Positions 51,068 to 60,988 of a stretch of 64,000 nucleotides of DNA are shown piece after piece. Position 1 is the stretch's first letter. Each line of letters starts with the position of its first letter. This DNA comes from Maledivibacter halophilus (GTDB lineage: Bacteria; Bacillota; Clostridia; Peptostreptococcales; Caminicellaceae): contig NZ_FUZT01000006.1 of assembly GCF_900167445.1 (NCBI RefSeq), positions 1 through 64,000 of the forward strand. The letters are read 5' to 3'. The notes under the pieces were generated by a model. It did no database searches. It was not told the DNA's origin and was given only the letters and a program-made list of their open reading frames with translations. Both the position numbers and the translations under genes were made by a program.

Positions 51068-52948
51068 ATGGTTAAAAAGGAGTTTAAAGCAGAGTCTAAG
51101 AGACTATTGGATATGATGATTAATTCCATTTATACCCATAAGGAGATATTTTTAAGAGAATTAATATCTAATTCTAGTGATGCAATTGACAAGATATATT
51201 ATAAGGATTTAACTGATGATTCTTTAACTTTTAATAAAGAGAATTATTATATAAAAGTTACTGCTGATAAGGAAAATAGGGTTTTAAAGGTTTCTGATAC
51301 TGGTATAGGAATGACAAAGGAAGAGCTTGAGAATAATCTTGGAACAATTGCTGAAAGTGGATCTTTAGCATTTAAGAAAGAAAACGAAATGAAGGATGGG
51401 TATGATATAATTGGACAGTTTGGTGTCGGATTTTATTCTGCCTTTATGGTGGCTGAAGTAGTTACTGTTATAAGTAAAGCTTTAGGTAGTGACCAAGCAT
51501 ACAAATGGGAATCACAAGGGGCAGATGGTTATACTATTGAGGAATGTGAAAAGGATTCAGTCGGGACAGATGTTATTTTAAAAATTAAAGAGAATACAGA
51601 AGATGAGAATTATGATGAGTATTTAGAGCAATATAAATTAAAATCTATTATTAAAAAGTATTCTGATTTTATTAGATATCCAATAAAAATGGATATTACA
51701 GAAAGTAGACTTAAAGAAGGAACTGAAGACGAATATGAAGAGTTTACTGAAGAAAAAGTAGTAAATAGTATGGTTCCTATTTGGAGAAAAAATAAGATGG
51801 AACTTAAAACTGAAGATTATGAGAATTTTTATGCTGAGAAGCGCTATGGTTTTGATAAGCCACTTAAGCATATACATATTAGCGCTGATGGACTTGTAAG
51901 ATATAATGCTATATTATTTATCCCTGAAAATATGCCTTTTGACTATTATACTAAGGAATACGAAAAGGGTTTGGAGTTATACTCAAATGGTGTACTTATA
52001 ATGAATAAGTGCCAGGATCTCCTTCCAGATTACTTTAGTTTTGTTAAAGGTATGGTGGATTCAGAGGATTTATCCCTTAATATATCTAGAGAAATGCTGC
52101 AGCATGACAGACAACTTAAGCTTATAGCAAAAAATATTAAGAATAAAATTAAAAAAGAATTAGAAAATATGATGAAAAATGAAAGAGAAAGTTACGAAAA
52201 GTTTTATCAAACCTTTGGAAGACAGCTAAAATATGGAGTTTATGATAAGTTTGGCAGCAATAAAGACTTCTTGAAGGATTTGTTAATGTTCTATTCTTCA
52301 AAAGAGAAAAAAATGGTGAGTTTAGAGGAATATGTTTCAAGGATGCCTGAAAAGCAAAAATATATTTATTATGCATCAGGAGAATCAGTCGAAAAAATTG
52401 AGAAACTACCTCAAATTGAAGTTGTATCAGAAAAAGGTTATGAGATTTTATACTTCACCGATGATATTGATGAATTTGCTATAAAGATATTAATGAATTA
52501 TAAGGAAAAAGAGTTTAAATCTGTGTCAAGTGGAGATTTAGGTATTGAGCCTGAAGAAAATGAAAATAAGGCTGATGATAAGGAAAATGAAAATAAGGTA
52601 CTATTTGAGAAAATGAAAAATATACTATCAAATAAGGTAAAGGATGTTAGAGTATCAAAAAGATTAAAGAAGCATCCTGTATGTTTGGCTAACGATGGAG
52701 AAATATCTATTGAAATGGAAAAAATACTCAAATCAATGCCTACTGACCAAAATATTCAAGCTGATAAAATATTGGAGATCAATGTTAATCATGAGGTGTT
52801 TAAATCATTGAAAACTGCTTATGAACAGGATGAGGACAAGCTAAGTTTATATACAAATTTATTATATAATCAGGCATTGCTTATTGAAGGACTTCCAGTG
52901 GAGGATCCAGTGGAATTTTCAAATAATATATGTAAGATTATGAAATAA
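51068..52948 (+). CDS. htpG: Hsp90-family chaperone HtpG
   Basis: The 626-aa product has the Hsp90 ATP-binding marks: [37 protein letters not shown], plus [11 protein letters not shown] in the middle domain. It is an ATP-dependent homodimeric chaperone in the cytosol. AAAAGGAGAG precedes ATG. The CIRCE upstream links it to heat shock through HrcA. Confidence 0.97.
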   Translation: MVKKEFKAESKRLLDMMINSIYTHKEIFLRELISNSSDAIDKIYYKDLTDDSLTFNKENYYIKVTADKENRVLKVSDTGIGMTKEELENNLGTIAESGSLAFKKENEMKDGYDIIGQFGVGFYSAFMVAEVVTVISKALGSDQAYKWESQGADGYTIEECEKDSVGTDVILKIKENTEDENYDEYLEQYKLKSIIKKYSDFIRYPIKMDITESRLKEGTEDEYEEFTEEKVVNSMVPIWRKNKMELKTEDYENFYAEKRYGFDKPLKHIHISADGLVRYNAILFIPENMPFDYYTKEYEKGLELYSNGVLIMNKCQDLLPDYFSFVKGMVDSEDLSLNISREMLQHDRQLKLIAKNIKNKIKKELENMMKNERESYEKFYQTFGRQLKYGVYDKFGSNKDFLKDLLMFYSSKEKKMVSLEEYVSRMPEKQKYIYYASGESVEKIEKLPQIEVVSEKGYEILYFTDDIDEFAIKILMNYKEKEFKSVSSGDLGIEPEENENKADDKENENKVLFEKMKNILSNKVKDVRVSKRLKKHPVCLANDGEISIEMEKILKSMPTDQNIQADKILEINVNHEVFKSLKTAYEQDEDKLSLYTNLLYNQALLIEGLPVEDPVEFSNNICKIMK

Positions 52949-52998
52949 AGCTGTGAAATAAGAATTTTAATAAAAAAATACTTAGTATAGATATTCCG

Positions 52999-53074
52999 GT
53001 AAAACAGTTAATTTATACATCTCAAAACTCCTTAGAAACACTGGATATTTTGATATGTATAAATTAAGTTTTAC
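52999..53074. repeat. Long imperfect palindrome after htpG
   Basis: The arms at 52999-53027 and 53048-53074 are nearly perfect reverse complements (ends GTAAAAC / GTTTTAC), separated by about 20 bases. It could be a MITE-like insert or an elaborate terminator. It is not the same sequence as the family at 53636. Confidence 0.6.
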
Positions 53075-53122
53075 TATGGGAAATCTATATAATTGCTTTA
53101 CAATTTAAGAAAGGACTTATAT

Positions 53123-53629
53123 ATGATACCAAATAAGCACTCTGAAGAATTATGGGAAATCTACCAAAATTCATTCCCAGAAAATGAAAGAAGAACACTT
53201 AAGCAACAAAAAAAAATAATGAATAACAGAAGATATACTGTAATACCATATTTAAATAGAGATGAAGTCATTGGTTTTCTTGCATATTGGGATTTGTCGG
53301 ATTTTATTTTTATTGAGCATTTTGCATTTAGTTCAAAAGCCAGAGGAAAGGGTTTTGGAAGTAAATATTTAAAACGGTTTTTAAAGAAAGTTGATAAGCC
53401 AGTGGTTTTAGAGGTTGAACCGGTAACAGATAATATCACTTTTAGAAGAATATGCTTTTATAATAAATTGGGATTTAAATTAAATGAGTATGATTATTGT
53501 CAACCTGCTTTTGAAAAAAATAAGCAGCCGGTTATTTTACAATTAATGACTCATAATAAGAAGCTTAAATACAAAGAATTTCAATTTGTTAAAGGAAAGT
53601 TATATAGAGATATTTATAATTATTATTAA
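53123..53629 (+). CDS. GNAT-family N-acetyltransferase
   Basis: ATG at 53123 after AGAAAGGA gives 168 aa. The fold is recognised from SFPENERR at the start, FIEHFAFSSKARGKGFGSKYL (acetyl-CoA loop, part) and FYNKLGFKLNEYDY. The substrate is unknown. Confidence 0.88.
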   Translation: MIPNKHSEELWEIYQNSFPENERRTLKQQKKIMNNRRYTVIPYLNRDEVIGFLAYWDLSDFIFIEHFAFSSKARGKGFGSKYLKRFLKKVDKPVVLEVEPVTDNITFRRICFYNKLGFKLNEYDYCQPAFEKNKQPVILQLMTHNKKLKYKEFQFVKGKLYRDIYNYY

Positions 53630-53635
53630 TCAAGC

Positions 53636-53723
53636 AAATTGCATAATTACCTTCAGCAAAAATTATCTACTATTAATACAGCTTTAAAATCTACAAAGGA
53701 ATACCATATATATTATGCAATTT
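53636..53723. repeat. MITE-like palindromic repeat, copy A
   Basis: The ends AAATTGCATAAT and ATTATGCAATTT are exact 12-bp inverted repeats, 88 bp overall. The interior is about 90 percent identical to copy B at 57300. It lies between two genes. The rest of the gap up to 53960 has no gene. Confidence 0.8.
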
Positions 53724-53960
53724 CCTCAATCAAAAACAAGGGTGATTTTATATAAAAAATTATCCTTGTTTTTTTATGTAGGTTACTGGAATATATCTTT
53801 TATTAAGAGAATATTACAAATGTTAATATTTAAATAAAAAAGAAGGAAAAATGTAAAAGGATGTTGAATAATATTGACTAATGAAGGTTTTAAAAGCTAA
53901 TGAATCTTATTTGTTTCTATTAATATTTAAAACCAATTTAAAACATAGGGGGGTAGAATC

Positions 53961-55241
53961 ATGTTAAAAGGTATTGCAGCAAAGTCTATCATTTTTTTAT
54001 CAATTATCTTTATGCTTATAGTTCCAGTATATGCCCTTAATAATGTAGGTAAAACAGATATGGCGAAAGAGAGTTATAATGAAATTTCAGCTGATGGTAA
54101 TATTCAAAATAATAATAGTCAAAAAAAGGAACTTCGAGCTATTTGGGTGGCCACAATTTATGGATTGGACTATCCTTCAAAGGAAGCCATTAAAGATGTT
54201 AGCCTTCTTAAAAAGGAAATGATTGAGATAATTGACAATGTTGAAGAAATGGGTTTTAACACTATTTATTTTCAAGTTCGACCGGCAGCAGATGCTTTTT
54301 ATTCTTCAAAAATTTTTCCCTGGTCTAAATACTTAACTGGAGATCAGACTATTTCGCCTCAAGATAATTTTGATCCATTGGAGTTTATTGTCAAACAGGG
54401 ACATGAAAGAAATATTGAGGTTCATGCATGGATTAATCCATATCGAATTACCATGCAAAAAAGTGATTTAGATGAATTAGCTCCTAATCATCCAGCCCTT
54501 CTTCATCCAGAATGGGTTGTGGCCCATGGGAGTGGTGATAATACTAAGCATTACTTTAACCCAGGAATCCCTGAGGTTGAACAAATGATTTTAGAGGGTG
54601 TTTCTGAAATTATTGAAAACTATAATGTTGATGGAATTCACTTGGATGATTATTTTTATCCAGGAACAAATTTCAATGATCATGATACATATGCTAAATA
54701 CGGCAGCAAGTATGACAATATAGGTGATTGGAGACGTAGTAATATAAATAGTCTAATAGAAAAGATGTATCACCTAATAAAAGCAAAAGATGAGAACCTA
54801 TCCTTTGGAGTAAGTCCCTTTGCAATATGGGCTAACAAAAGCTCTAATCCCCTGGGCTCTGATACAAAGGGAAAAGAAGCTTATTATACCATGTATGCCG
54901 ATACAAGGGGATGGGTTAAAGCAGGATATCTAGATTATATTATACCTCAAATATACTGGAATATTGGTTATGAGATAGCTGATTATGAAAAATTATTGAA
55001 TTGGTGGGCTGATGTTGTGGCAGATACTGATGTAGACCTGTATGTTGGACAAGCTGCTTATCGAGCAGGTAATCCTGATCCCAATAGTCCTTGGTATGGA
55101 ATTAATCAAATTAAAGATCAAGTAGATCTTAATCGTAGAACAAATAATGTAAAAGGATATGTAATGTTTAGATACAAATCTCTATTAGGAAAACCTGAAC
55201 TGGTTAACTTAATGAAATATTTGAATAGGTTAGTTTTATAA
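53961..55241 (+). CDS. Secreted GHL10-type glycosyl hydrolase-like protein
   Basis: The 426-aa product has a signal peptide (residues 1-26, cut near VYA-LN). The catalytic-type barrel carries LRAIWVATIYGLDYPS, GFNTIYFQVRPAADAFY, VHAWINPYR, VDGIHLDDYFYPG and LDYIIPQIYWNIGY, all typical of the GHL10 family. It probably acts on cell-wall or surface glycan outside the cell. AGGGGGG precedes ATG. Confidence 0.92.
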   Translation: MLKGIAAKSIIFLSIIFMLIVPVYALNNVGKTDMAKESYNEISADGNIQNNNSQKKELRAIWVATIYGLDYPSKEAIKDVSLLKKEMIEIIDNVEEMGFNTIYFQVRPAADAFYSSKIFPWSKYLTGDQTISPQDNFDPLEFIVKQGHERNIEVHAWINPYRITMQKSDLDELAPNHPALLHPEWVVAHGSGDNTKHYFNPGIPEVEQMILEGVSEIIENYNVDGIHLDDYFYPGTNFNDHDTYAKYGSKYDNIGDWRRSNINSLIEKMYHLIKAKDENLSFGVSPFAIWANKSSNPLGSDTKGKEAYYTMYADTRGWVKAGYLDYIIPQIYWNIGYEIADYEKLLNWWADVVADTDVDLYVGQAAYRAGNPDPNSPWYGINQIKDQVDLNRRTNNVKGYVMFRYKSLLGKPELVNLMKYLNRLVL

Positions 55242-55256
55242 TACATAAAAAGATGA

Positions 55257-55345
55257 AATAATTGCATAATATATATAGTAGTCCTTTAGAGACTTTAAAA
55301 CTAGATATGGTATGGAGTTTTTACAAAAGATAATTATGCAAATTT
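55257..55345. repeat. MITE-like repeat, diverged copy D (inverted orientation)
   Basis: ATTGCATAAT near 55261 and AATTATGCAAATTT near 55332-55345 bound an interior that matches the reverse complement of copy A (TCCTTTAGAGACTTTAAAA). It lies 16 bases after a stop codon. Confidence 0.65.
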
Positions 55346-55523
55346 ATCAAATAATTTGAACATCTATAAAAAATAAATTTTTATAGGTGTTTATTTTTTT
55401 GAAAATTTATTGAAGACAGTTGACAAAATAATTACTTAGGAATACAATAAAATCACATAATGTAATAGTATATTATATTACAACTATTACAACTAAAATA
55501 ATGAAATAAAAGGAGGAATTCTT

Positions 55524-56435
55524 ATTAACGGAAAAATAACCTTAATAGGCAGTTTTGCCACTGATTGGATTAAGTATAGTGACTATGATATTAAAGTAAC
55601 TTCAGCAGGAGAAGATTATATAACACCTTCCGAGGAAGCTAGCTTTAGTATGTATAATCCCTTTAATGTGGCAGAAGATTTAATTATAGATTTAATAAGT
55701 ATAGGAGATGAAGCATTAAGACTGGAAAAAGAGATGACTGAAAAGAAGAAAGAAAAAATTAATAGTGAACTTTTGGTATTTGCAAAGAAGTATGGATTAT
55801 TAGGATTGATTGGTGCAAGTGTATATAATAGAAATATTATAGGAGATGAAAAAGTTTTATTGATTGATAATAACCATATTACAAAGGAAAAAATAATGAA
55901 TGAAAGAGAGTATATAAGTCAGTTTATACCCTTTGCTCAGGAAGATGATATTATAATTAGAAAATATAAAAACTGTGTAGATATTGTTAAGAGAGAAGAT
56001 TCACCTAAGTTTTATGGAAAGCGTCCAGTTGTATTAGACCTTGTGTTTTCAAAATTTTACTCTGAAAAAATTAACTGGATCATAGATTTTGCCAAAATGA
56101 TGGCATTGCATTTTAACCAACTTTTGATATATAAAAAAACAGGTGGTAATCTAACTGGAGATGTTACAATTATGGCTGGTAAATTTCATCCTCAAAAGAT
56201 TGGTTTTACAATAAATCAATTAGATAAAACAATTATTGCATGGCAGTTTGATTCTCTTAAAACGGCAGTTGAAACTGTATATGCATTTGCAGTTACAGAT
56301 GAATCTATAGTAATTAATAGATGTAAGCACTGTGCTAAAGTTTTTATTGCTAATAATATTAGAACTAAATATTGTAGTTTATCATGTAGAAACCGTGCTA
56401 ATGTTCAAAAAAGTAGAGAAAGAAAAACCAATTAA
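55524..56435 (+). CDS. CGNR-like zinc-finger protein with apparent ATT start
   Basis: The frame opens with ATT at 55524, 7 bases after a perfect AGGAGG, where ATG would be expected; the next ATG in frame is at 55650 with no ribosome site. From ATT it is 303 aa. The C-terminus INRCKHCAKVFIANNIRTKYCSLSCRNRA is a four-cysteine finger like CGNR/DUF6076 proteins. ATT may serve as a rare start, or a start mutation may have weakened the gene. The role is unknown. Confidence 0.7.
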   Translation: MNGKITLIGSFATDWIKYSDYDIKVTSAGEDYITPSEEASFSMYNPFNVAEDLIIDLISIGDEALRLEKEMTEKKKEKINSELLVFAKKYGLLGLIGASVYNRNIIGDEKVLLIDNNHITKEKIMNEREYISQFIPFAQEDDIIIRKYKNCVDIVKREDSPKFYGKRPVVLDLVFSKFYSEKINWIIDFAKMMALHFNQLLIYKKTGGNLTGDVTIMAGKFHPQKIGFTINQLDKTIIAWQFDSLKTAVETVYAFAVTDESIVINRCKHCAKVFIANNIRTKYCSLSCRNRANVQKSRERKTN

Positions 56436-56483
56436 TAGATATTGAGAATAGCAAATTTAATTAAAGGAAATGAGTGATATTAA

Positions 56484-56828
56484 ATGGAAAAAAAAGATAG
56501 GAAAGAAAAGATTGTGGCATATAAGGAGCGAAAGATTGTTGGTGGTGTATTTATAATAAAAAATATTATAAATGGAAAAATGCTTATATTAACATCAACT
56601 GATTTATATGGCTGTAAGAATAGGTTTGAATTTTCCCAAAAGACAGGATCATGTGTATATATGAAGCTTCAAAGTGATTGGAAGAAGCTTGGGGGAGAAG
56701 CATTTACCTTTGAAATATTAGAAAAACTTGAAAAAAAGGACACACAAACACCAAAAGAATTTAAAGAGGATATAAAAGTTCTTGAAGAGATTTGGCTCGA
56801 AAAGCTTGGCTCCCACAAGTTATACTGA
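56484..56828 (+). CDS. GIY-YIG-like small protein
   Basis: The 114-aa product has VGGVFIIKNIINGKMLI in place of the GIY-YIG strands and NRFEFSQKTGSCVYMKLQSDW. It matches the small clostridial GIY-YIG family found next to DUF2087 proteins. The first motif is altered (GVFIIK), so nuclease activity is uncertain. Confidence 0.75.
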   Translation: MEKKDRKEKIVAYKERKIVGGVFIIKNIINGKMLILTSTDLYGCKNRFEFSQKTGSCVYMKLQSDWKKLGGEAFTFEILEKLEKKDTQTPKEFKEDIKVLEEIWLEKLGSHKLY

Positions 56829-56845
56829 TTAGGAGGAGATTGGAT

Positions 56846-57157
56846 ATGTGTAGAAATTTTGACGATATAAACAAGGATGATTTCTTATTTAATAAAGATT
56901 CTAGGGAAAGTATTGCTAGATTTTTAGATACTCATGGTAAGATTAAACAGTTACCATCAAAAAAGAAGCTAAGATATTTAGTTTTAAGTTACCTTGCTAA
57001 TAAGTTTGTGAATGATAAAGATTATACCGAAAAAGAAGTAAATAGTATTATAAAGGATTGGCATACTTTTAATGACTATTTTATTCTGCGCCGTGAGCTT
57101 GTGGAATATAAATTTATTAGAAGAACAAGAGATGGTTCCAGGTATTGGAAAGAATAA
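56846..57157 (+). CDS. DUF2087 protein
   Basis: ATG at 56846 follows AGGAGGAG. The 103-aa product has RFLDTHGKIKQLPSKKKLRY, YTEKEVNSIIKDWHTFNDYFILRRELVE (part) and RTRDGSRYWK, diagnostic of DUF2087. It likely forms an operon with the GIY-YIG-like gene. Confidence 0.88.
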   Translation: MCRNFDDINKDDFLFNKDSRESIARFLDTHGKIKQLPSKKKLRYLVLSYLANKFVNDKDYTEKEVNSIIKDWHTFNDYFILRRELVEYKFIRRTRDGSRYWKE

Positions 57158-57299
57158 AATGATAATTGAGTAAATATGACAAAAAGAATAATCATCTAAG
57201 ATATAAAAAATAGAAGAATATACAATATAATTATATAATGGGAAAAATATGGTATGATAGAAATGAAATAAAATATTTTTGCTAGTTTTATAATTGAGG

Positions 57300-57407
57300 A
57301 AATTGCATAATTACCTTCAGCAAAAACTATCTACTATATATCTTTAAAATCTGCAAAGATATACCACATATATTATGCAATTTAGCCAAGATAGAATTAT
57401 GCAATTT
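57300..57407. repeat. MITE-like repeat, copy B
   Basis: AAATTGCATAAT (57300-57311) and ATTATGCAATTT (57372-57383) bound the core. A further ATTATGCAATTT follows at 57396-57407, an extra arm shared with copy C. Confidence 0.8.
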
Positions 57408-57479
57408 CCCCAATTGATATAGAACCAATAACATTTATAGTGGCAATAAATTTGAAAATAAATTTAGGGGGATAGTAAA

Positions 57480-58172
57480 ATGAAAACTATAGGATTAATA
57501 GGGGGCATGAGCTGGGAATCGTCCCTTGAGTATTATCGAATTTCTAATGAGTTGGTTAAAAAAAGATTAGGAGGATCCCATTCATGTGAAAGCATAATGT
57601 ATTCAGTTGATTTTGAAGAGTTTGAAAAGTTACAACATGAGGGTCAGTGGGATCAGTTAACTATTAAAATGATTAATATTGCAAAAAAACTAGAAAAATT
57701 AGGGGCTGAGCTAATATTAATATGTACTAATACTATGCATAAAATGGCTGAAGAAATAGAACAAAATATAAAAGTTCCCTTATTACATATTGCAGATGCT
57801 GCTGCTGAAGAAATTAGAAAAAGAAGAATAAATAAGGTGGGGCTTTTGGGGACTAAATTCACAATGGAGGAAGATTTTTATAAGAAAAGATTAAAAACAA
57901 AGCATGATATTGATGTAATTATACCAGAAGAGATTGAAAGAGAAGTTATTCATAAAATTATATATAAAGAACTTATATTAGGTAATATCAAAAATGAATC
58001 AAGGGAAAAATTTAAAGCTATAATAAATAATTTGCAAAATCGGGGGGCTGAAGGAGTAATTTTAGGATGTACAGAAATACCTCTTTTAATTAAAGAAAAG
58101 GATAGTTCCATACCTGTTTTTGATACCACAATGCTCCATGTTAAAAAAGCTATAGAGATAGCTTTAGAGTAA
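57480..58172 (+). CDS. Aspartate/glutamate racemase family protein
   Basis: The 230-aa product has IGLIGGMSWESSLEYY at the start and the two catalytic cysteines in ILICTNTMH and ILGCTEIPLL. It interconverts L- and D-aspartate or a related amino acid. AGGGGG precedes ATG. Confidence 0.92.
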   Translation: MKTIGLIGGMSWESSLEYYRISNELVKKRLGGSHSCESIMYSVDFEEFEKLQHEGQWDQLTIKMINIAKKLEKLGAELILICTNTMHKMAEEIEQNIKVPLLHIADAAAEEIRKRRINKVGLLGTKFTMEEDFYKKRLKTKHDIDVIIPEEIEREVIHKIIYKELILGNIKNESREKFKAIINNLQNRGAEGVILGCTEIPLLIKEKDSSIPVFDTTMLHVKKAIEIALE

Positions 58173-58202
58173 AAGGGTGTAAAATTTTAAGGGGGAGATA
58201 TT

Positions 58203-58985
58203 TTGGGGGTATTGGTTATAGTAATAGCTGTTATTATACTATTTTTAACCTTAATTTATTTCGATAAAACTAAGATAGAATCAGAATTGTATATAAATAA
58301 ATCAAGACAAATAGCTAGAATAGTTATATTGCTAAAGACAATAAATTTAATTCTATTTGAAATTACTGATAAAATAGAAGGCTTTGCTATTGGGGAATTT
58401 ATTGGATTATTTCTAGCATATGCTGTTTATAAAGGACAATTGAGAATCGGGCAAGTATTATCCGAGAGAAAAAATTTAATTGGAAGTAGTATACTTAAAG
58501 GATCTTTCAGTTGGAAAAATATAGATTGGAGATTAATTATAAAAATTAATTTAATATTTATTATTTGGTCGTTTTTAATATTCTCTATCTGGAAGCCTAG
58601 AATAAATCCAAATTTAATTAATGATATATCCAATATATCTTCTATAGAATATATATTGGATATAATAAACACTATAATTGCTGTAGTTTTTTTAGCCCCA
58701 ATAACAGAGGAATTAACTTTTCGTTTTATGACAATAAATGTATTTTTACAATGGTTCGGTAAAAAAAATAAAATATCAATATTCTTTGCGATTTTAATTC
58801 CTACGTTAATGTGGGTGTTTTTGCACTCAAGTGTAATGGTTAATTATTGGGTTAAGTATATTCAGATACTTCCTGTAGGATTAATATTCGGATACATTAT
58901 GTACAAAAAAGACATAGAACATAGTATTTTACTTCATATGATTTCTAATGCTACTATATTAATTGTGTCTCTTATACTTTTTTAA
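58203..58985 (+). CDS. CPBP-family intramembrane metalloprotease
   Basis: The TTG start follows GGGGGAG. The 260-aa product has about seven helices and the three CPBP motifs: EELTFR (EExxxR), WVFLHSS (FxxxH) and LLHMISNA (HxxxN). Members cleave or modify membrane proteins; many are linked to peptide immunity. Confidence 0.88.
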   Translation: MGVLVIVIAVIILFLTLIYFDKTKIESELYINKSRQIARIVILLKTINLILFEITDKIEGFAIGEFIGLFLAYAVYKGQLRIGQVLSERKNLIGSSILKGSFSWKNIDWRLIIKINLIFIIWSFLIFSIWKPRINPNLINDISNISSIEYILDIINTIIAVVFLAPITEELTFRFMTINVFLQWFGKKNKISIFFAILIPTLMWVFLHSSVMVNYWVKYIQILPVGLIFGYIMYKKDIEHSILLHMISNATILIVSLILF

Positions 58986-59001
58986 GTTTGGAGGTGTAAA
59001 A

Positions 59002-59712
59002 ATGAAAAAACTTCTTATTATTAAAAATGGAAGCTTTAACCCTGGAATTATAGAAAAATATGGTGATTTTGAAGATTATTTTCTTAAGGGCTTAGGACTT
59101 AGGAAGGATGAGGTTTTAATTTGCGGTGCCTATCTTCAGGAACCATTCCCTGATATTGAATGTATTAAGGCCATTATTTTAACTGGCTCTATATCCAATG
59201 TTACGGAGAATAATCAATGGAGTATTAACCTGACAAATTGGCTTCAAGGTGTATTTGATAAGCCCATACCAATTTTAGGTGTTTGTTATGGTCATCAGCT
59301 GCTTGCCCATGCTATGGGAGGAGTGGTGGATTATCATCCAGAGGGAATGGAAGTAGGTACTGTTAATATAAAGCTTACTGAGAATGGCAAGAAGGATCCT
59401 TTGATGGGTGTTTTAGAAGATGAGTTTTTGGCCCATGTTGTTCATTCACAGACTGTTGTTACTCTTCCGCAAAAAGCAAAGCTCTTAGCCGGGAATGATT
59501 TCGAAAGTCATCATGCCTTTGTTGTTGATGATAAAATTTGGGGAGTACAGTTTCATCCAGAATTTACCGGAGATATTATGCATGAAGTTGTCGAAGGTCT
59601 TAAAGAAAAAAAGGATAGAGAATATGATATAGATGCAATACACAGGTCAATTAAAGAAAATTCTACTGGAGAGATATTGATAAAGAGGTTTTGGGAGCTT
59701 TCAAATTCATAG
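59002..59712 (+). CDS. Class I glutamine amidotransferase-like protein
   Basis: ATG at 59002 follows TTGGAGG. The 236-aa product has the nucleophile elbow ILGVCYGHQLLA (Cys95), and the His-Glu pair in VQFHPEF. It is a stand-alone GMP-synthase-like glutaminase; the partner is unknown. Confidence 0.9.
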   Translation: MKKLLIIKNGSFNPGIIEKYGDFEDYFLKGLGLRKDEVLICGAYLQEPFPDIECIKAIILTGSISNVTENNQWSINLTNWLQGVFDKPIPILGVCYGHQLLAHAMGGVVDYHPEGMEVGTVNIKLTENGKKDPLMGVLEDEFLAHVVHSQTVVTLPQKAKLLAGNDFESHHAFVVDDKIWGVQFHPEFTGDIMHEVVEGLKEKKDREYDIDAIHRSIKENSTGEILIKRFWELSNS

Positions 59713-59742
59713 AAAGCAAAATTAGTGATTTTTAAATGATTT

Positions 59743-59786
59743 AAAGAGATTTAAATAATTATATTTTATTTGAATCTCTTTTTATG
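59743..59786 (+). terminator. Intrinsic terminator
   Basis: AAAGAGATTTAAATAA pairs with TTATTTGAATCTCTTT with one mismatch, followed by T-rich sequence. It ends the amidotransferase transcript. Confidence 0.8.
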
Positions 59787-59914
59787 TTTTTGCAGGGAGT
59801 CTCATTGTCTAGTTTTTTCTAAAGTTTTGTAAGGAGACATCTATAGAGAATAAAGCAATACCTTATAGTTTTGATTATATAGTTAAAATGTTTTAAATAT
59901 ATAATACAATACTA

Positions 59915-59930
59915 TATACAATATTGTATA
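59915..59930. promoter_or_regulatory. Perfect 16-bp palindrome, candidate GntR operator
   Basis: TATACAATATTGTATA is an exact palindrome about 240 bases upstream of the GntR-family gene. FCD-type GntR proteins often bind related TTGTATAC-type sites. The assignment is by position. Confidence 0.45.
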
Positions 59931-60021
59931 CATATGCTATAATTGTATCAATAGTAATAATTTTTAGAATATTACCAAAAGAAAAACAAATTTAAAAAAA
60001 TAATATATTTCTGATTAAGAT

Positions 60022-60110
60022 AATTGAATAGTACATATGGTAGTTTTTTAGAGGTTTTAAAATTGCATGTGGTATGTAGCTTTTACAATGGGAAATTACG
60101 AAAATTTCTC
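60022..60110. repeat. MITE-like repeat, degenerate copy E
   Basis: It resembles copy D (TTTTTAGAGGTTTTAAAA, GTGGTATGTAGCTTTTACAA) but has lost the clean terminal repeats. Confidence 0.5.
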
Positions 60111-60169
60111 AATTAACTATAGTTATAAAAATTTTTCAAAGTGAGATTTTATATATAGGATGTGATTTA

Positions 60170-60829
60170 ATGAGTGAAGAACAAATAAGACCTGAAGATT
60201 ATATTTATAAATTAATAAAGGATAAGATTGTTAGAAAAAAACTGTTTCCAAATTCTCCTATAGTTGAATCTAAATTGGCGGAGAGCACTGGTATAAGTAG
60301 AACTCCTATTAGGGCAGCGATCAAGAGATTGAATTATGAAGGAATTGTTACTATTATTCCTAATCACGGAGCTTTTATATCAAACCCTACTCTTGAAGAA
60401 ATAAAAGCTGTGTATGAGTGTAAGAAACTCCTTGAATCAGCTGCGATAAAATTGGCTTGTGTCAATATTACAGATGAACAATTAGAAAGGTTAGAGGAAC
60501 TTGAATATCAGGAAATTGAGGTGCATAAACGTAATGATTTATATAGATTTATAAAAATAAATGATGAAATTCATATGATAATTGCATCAGCTTCAAAGAA
60601 TATGGTTTATGAAAAATATATTTATGAGCTGATTCAAAAAAGCAATGTATATCTTATCTTTTACGACAATTTTATGTTTACATCAACAGATGAATCAAAT
60701 GCTTTAAAAGAACACAGGGAAATTCTAAATGCATTAAAAGCAAGAGATATTGAAGATAGTGCTAAGGCCATTGAAAGACATAATCAAATAACATTAGATC
60801 AGTTAAGTTTGAATGGTATAGTATTGTAA
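60170..60829 (+). CDS. GntR/FCD-family transcriptional regulator
   Basis: The 219-aa product has an N-terminal winged helix (SKLAESTGISRTPIRAAIKRL) and an all-helical FCD ligand domain with metal ligands (NDEIHMII, LKEHREIL, IERHNQ). It heads a block of amino-acid-related genes and likely controls them. Confidence 0.92.
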   Translation: MSEEQIRPEDYIYKLIKDKIVRKKLFPNSPIVESKLAESTGISRTPIRAAIKRLNYEGIVTIIPNHGAFISNPTLEEIKAVYECKKLLESAAIKLACVNITDEQLERLEELEYQEIEVHKRNDLYRFIKINDEIHMIIASASKNMVYEKYIYELIQKSNVYLIFYDNFMFTSTDESNALKEHREILNALKARDIEDSAKAIERHNQITLDQLSLNGIVL

Positions 60830-60879
60830 TAAAAAGAAAATGACCTTAATCTGTATTTAGCTTGGCGGCAGACATACAG

Positions 60880-60912
60880 AAAAAGATCATCTTCGGTGAT
60901 TCATCTTTTTAT
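60880..60912 (+). terminator. Terminator after the GntR gene
   Basis: AAAAAGAT pairs with ATCTTTTT around an inner ATC-TTCG-GTGAT hairpin, followed by T-rich sequence. It separates the regulator from the next gene. Confidence 0.7.
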
Positions 60913-60988
60913 TATATATTATGCCTTCATATATATCAATACTTTTTTGCATTATGCATAAAAATATTAATCTATTGGAGGTAAAACT

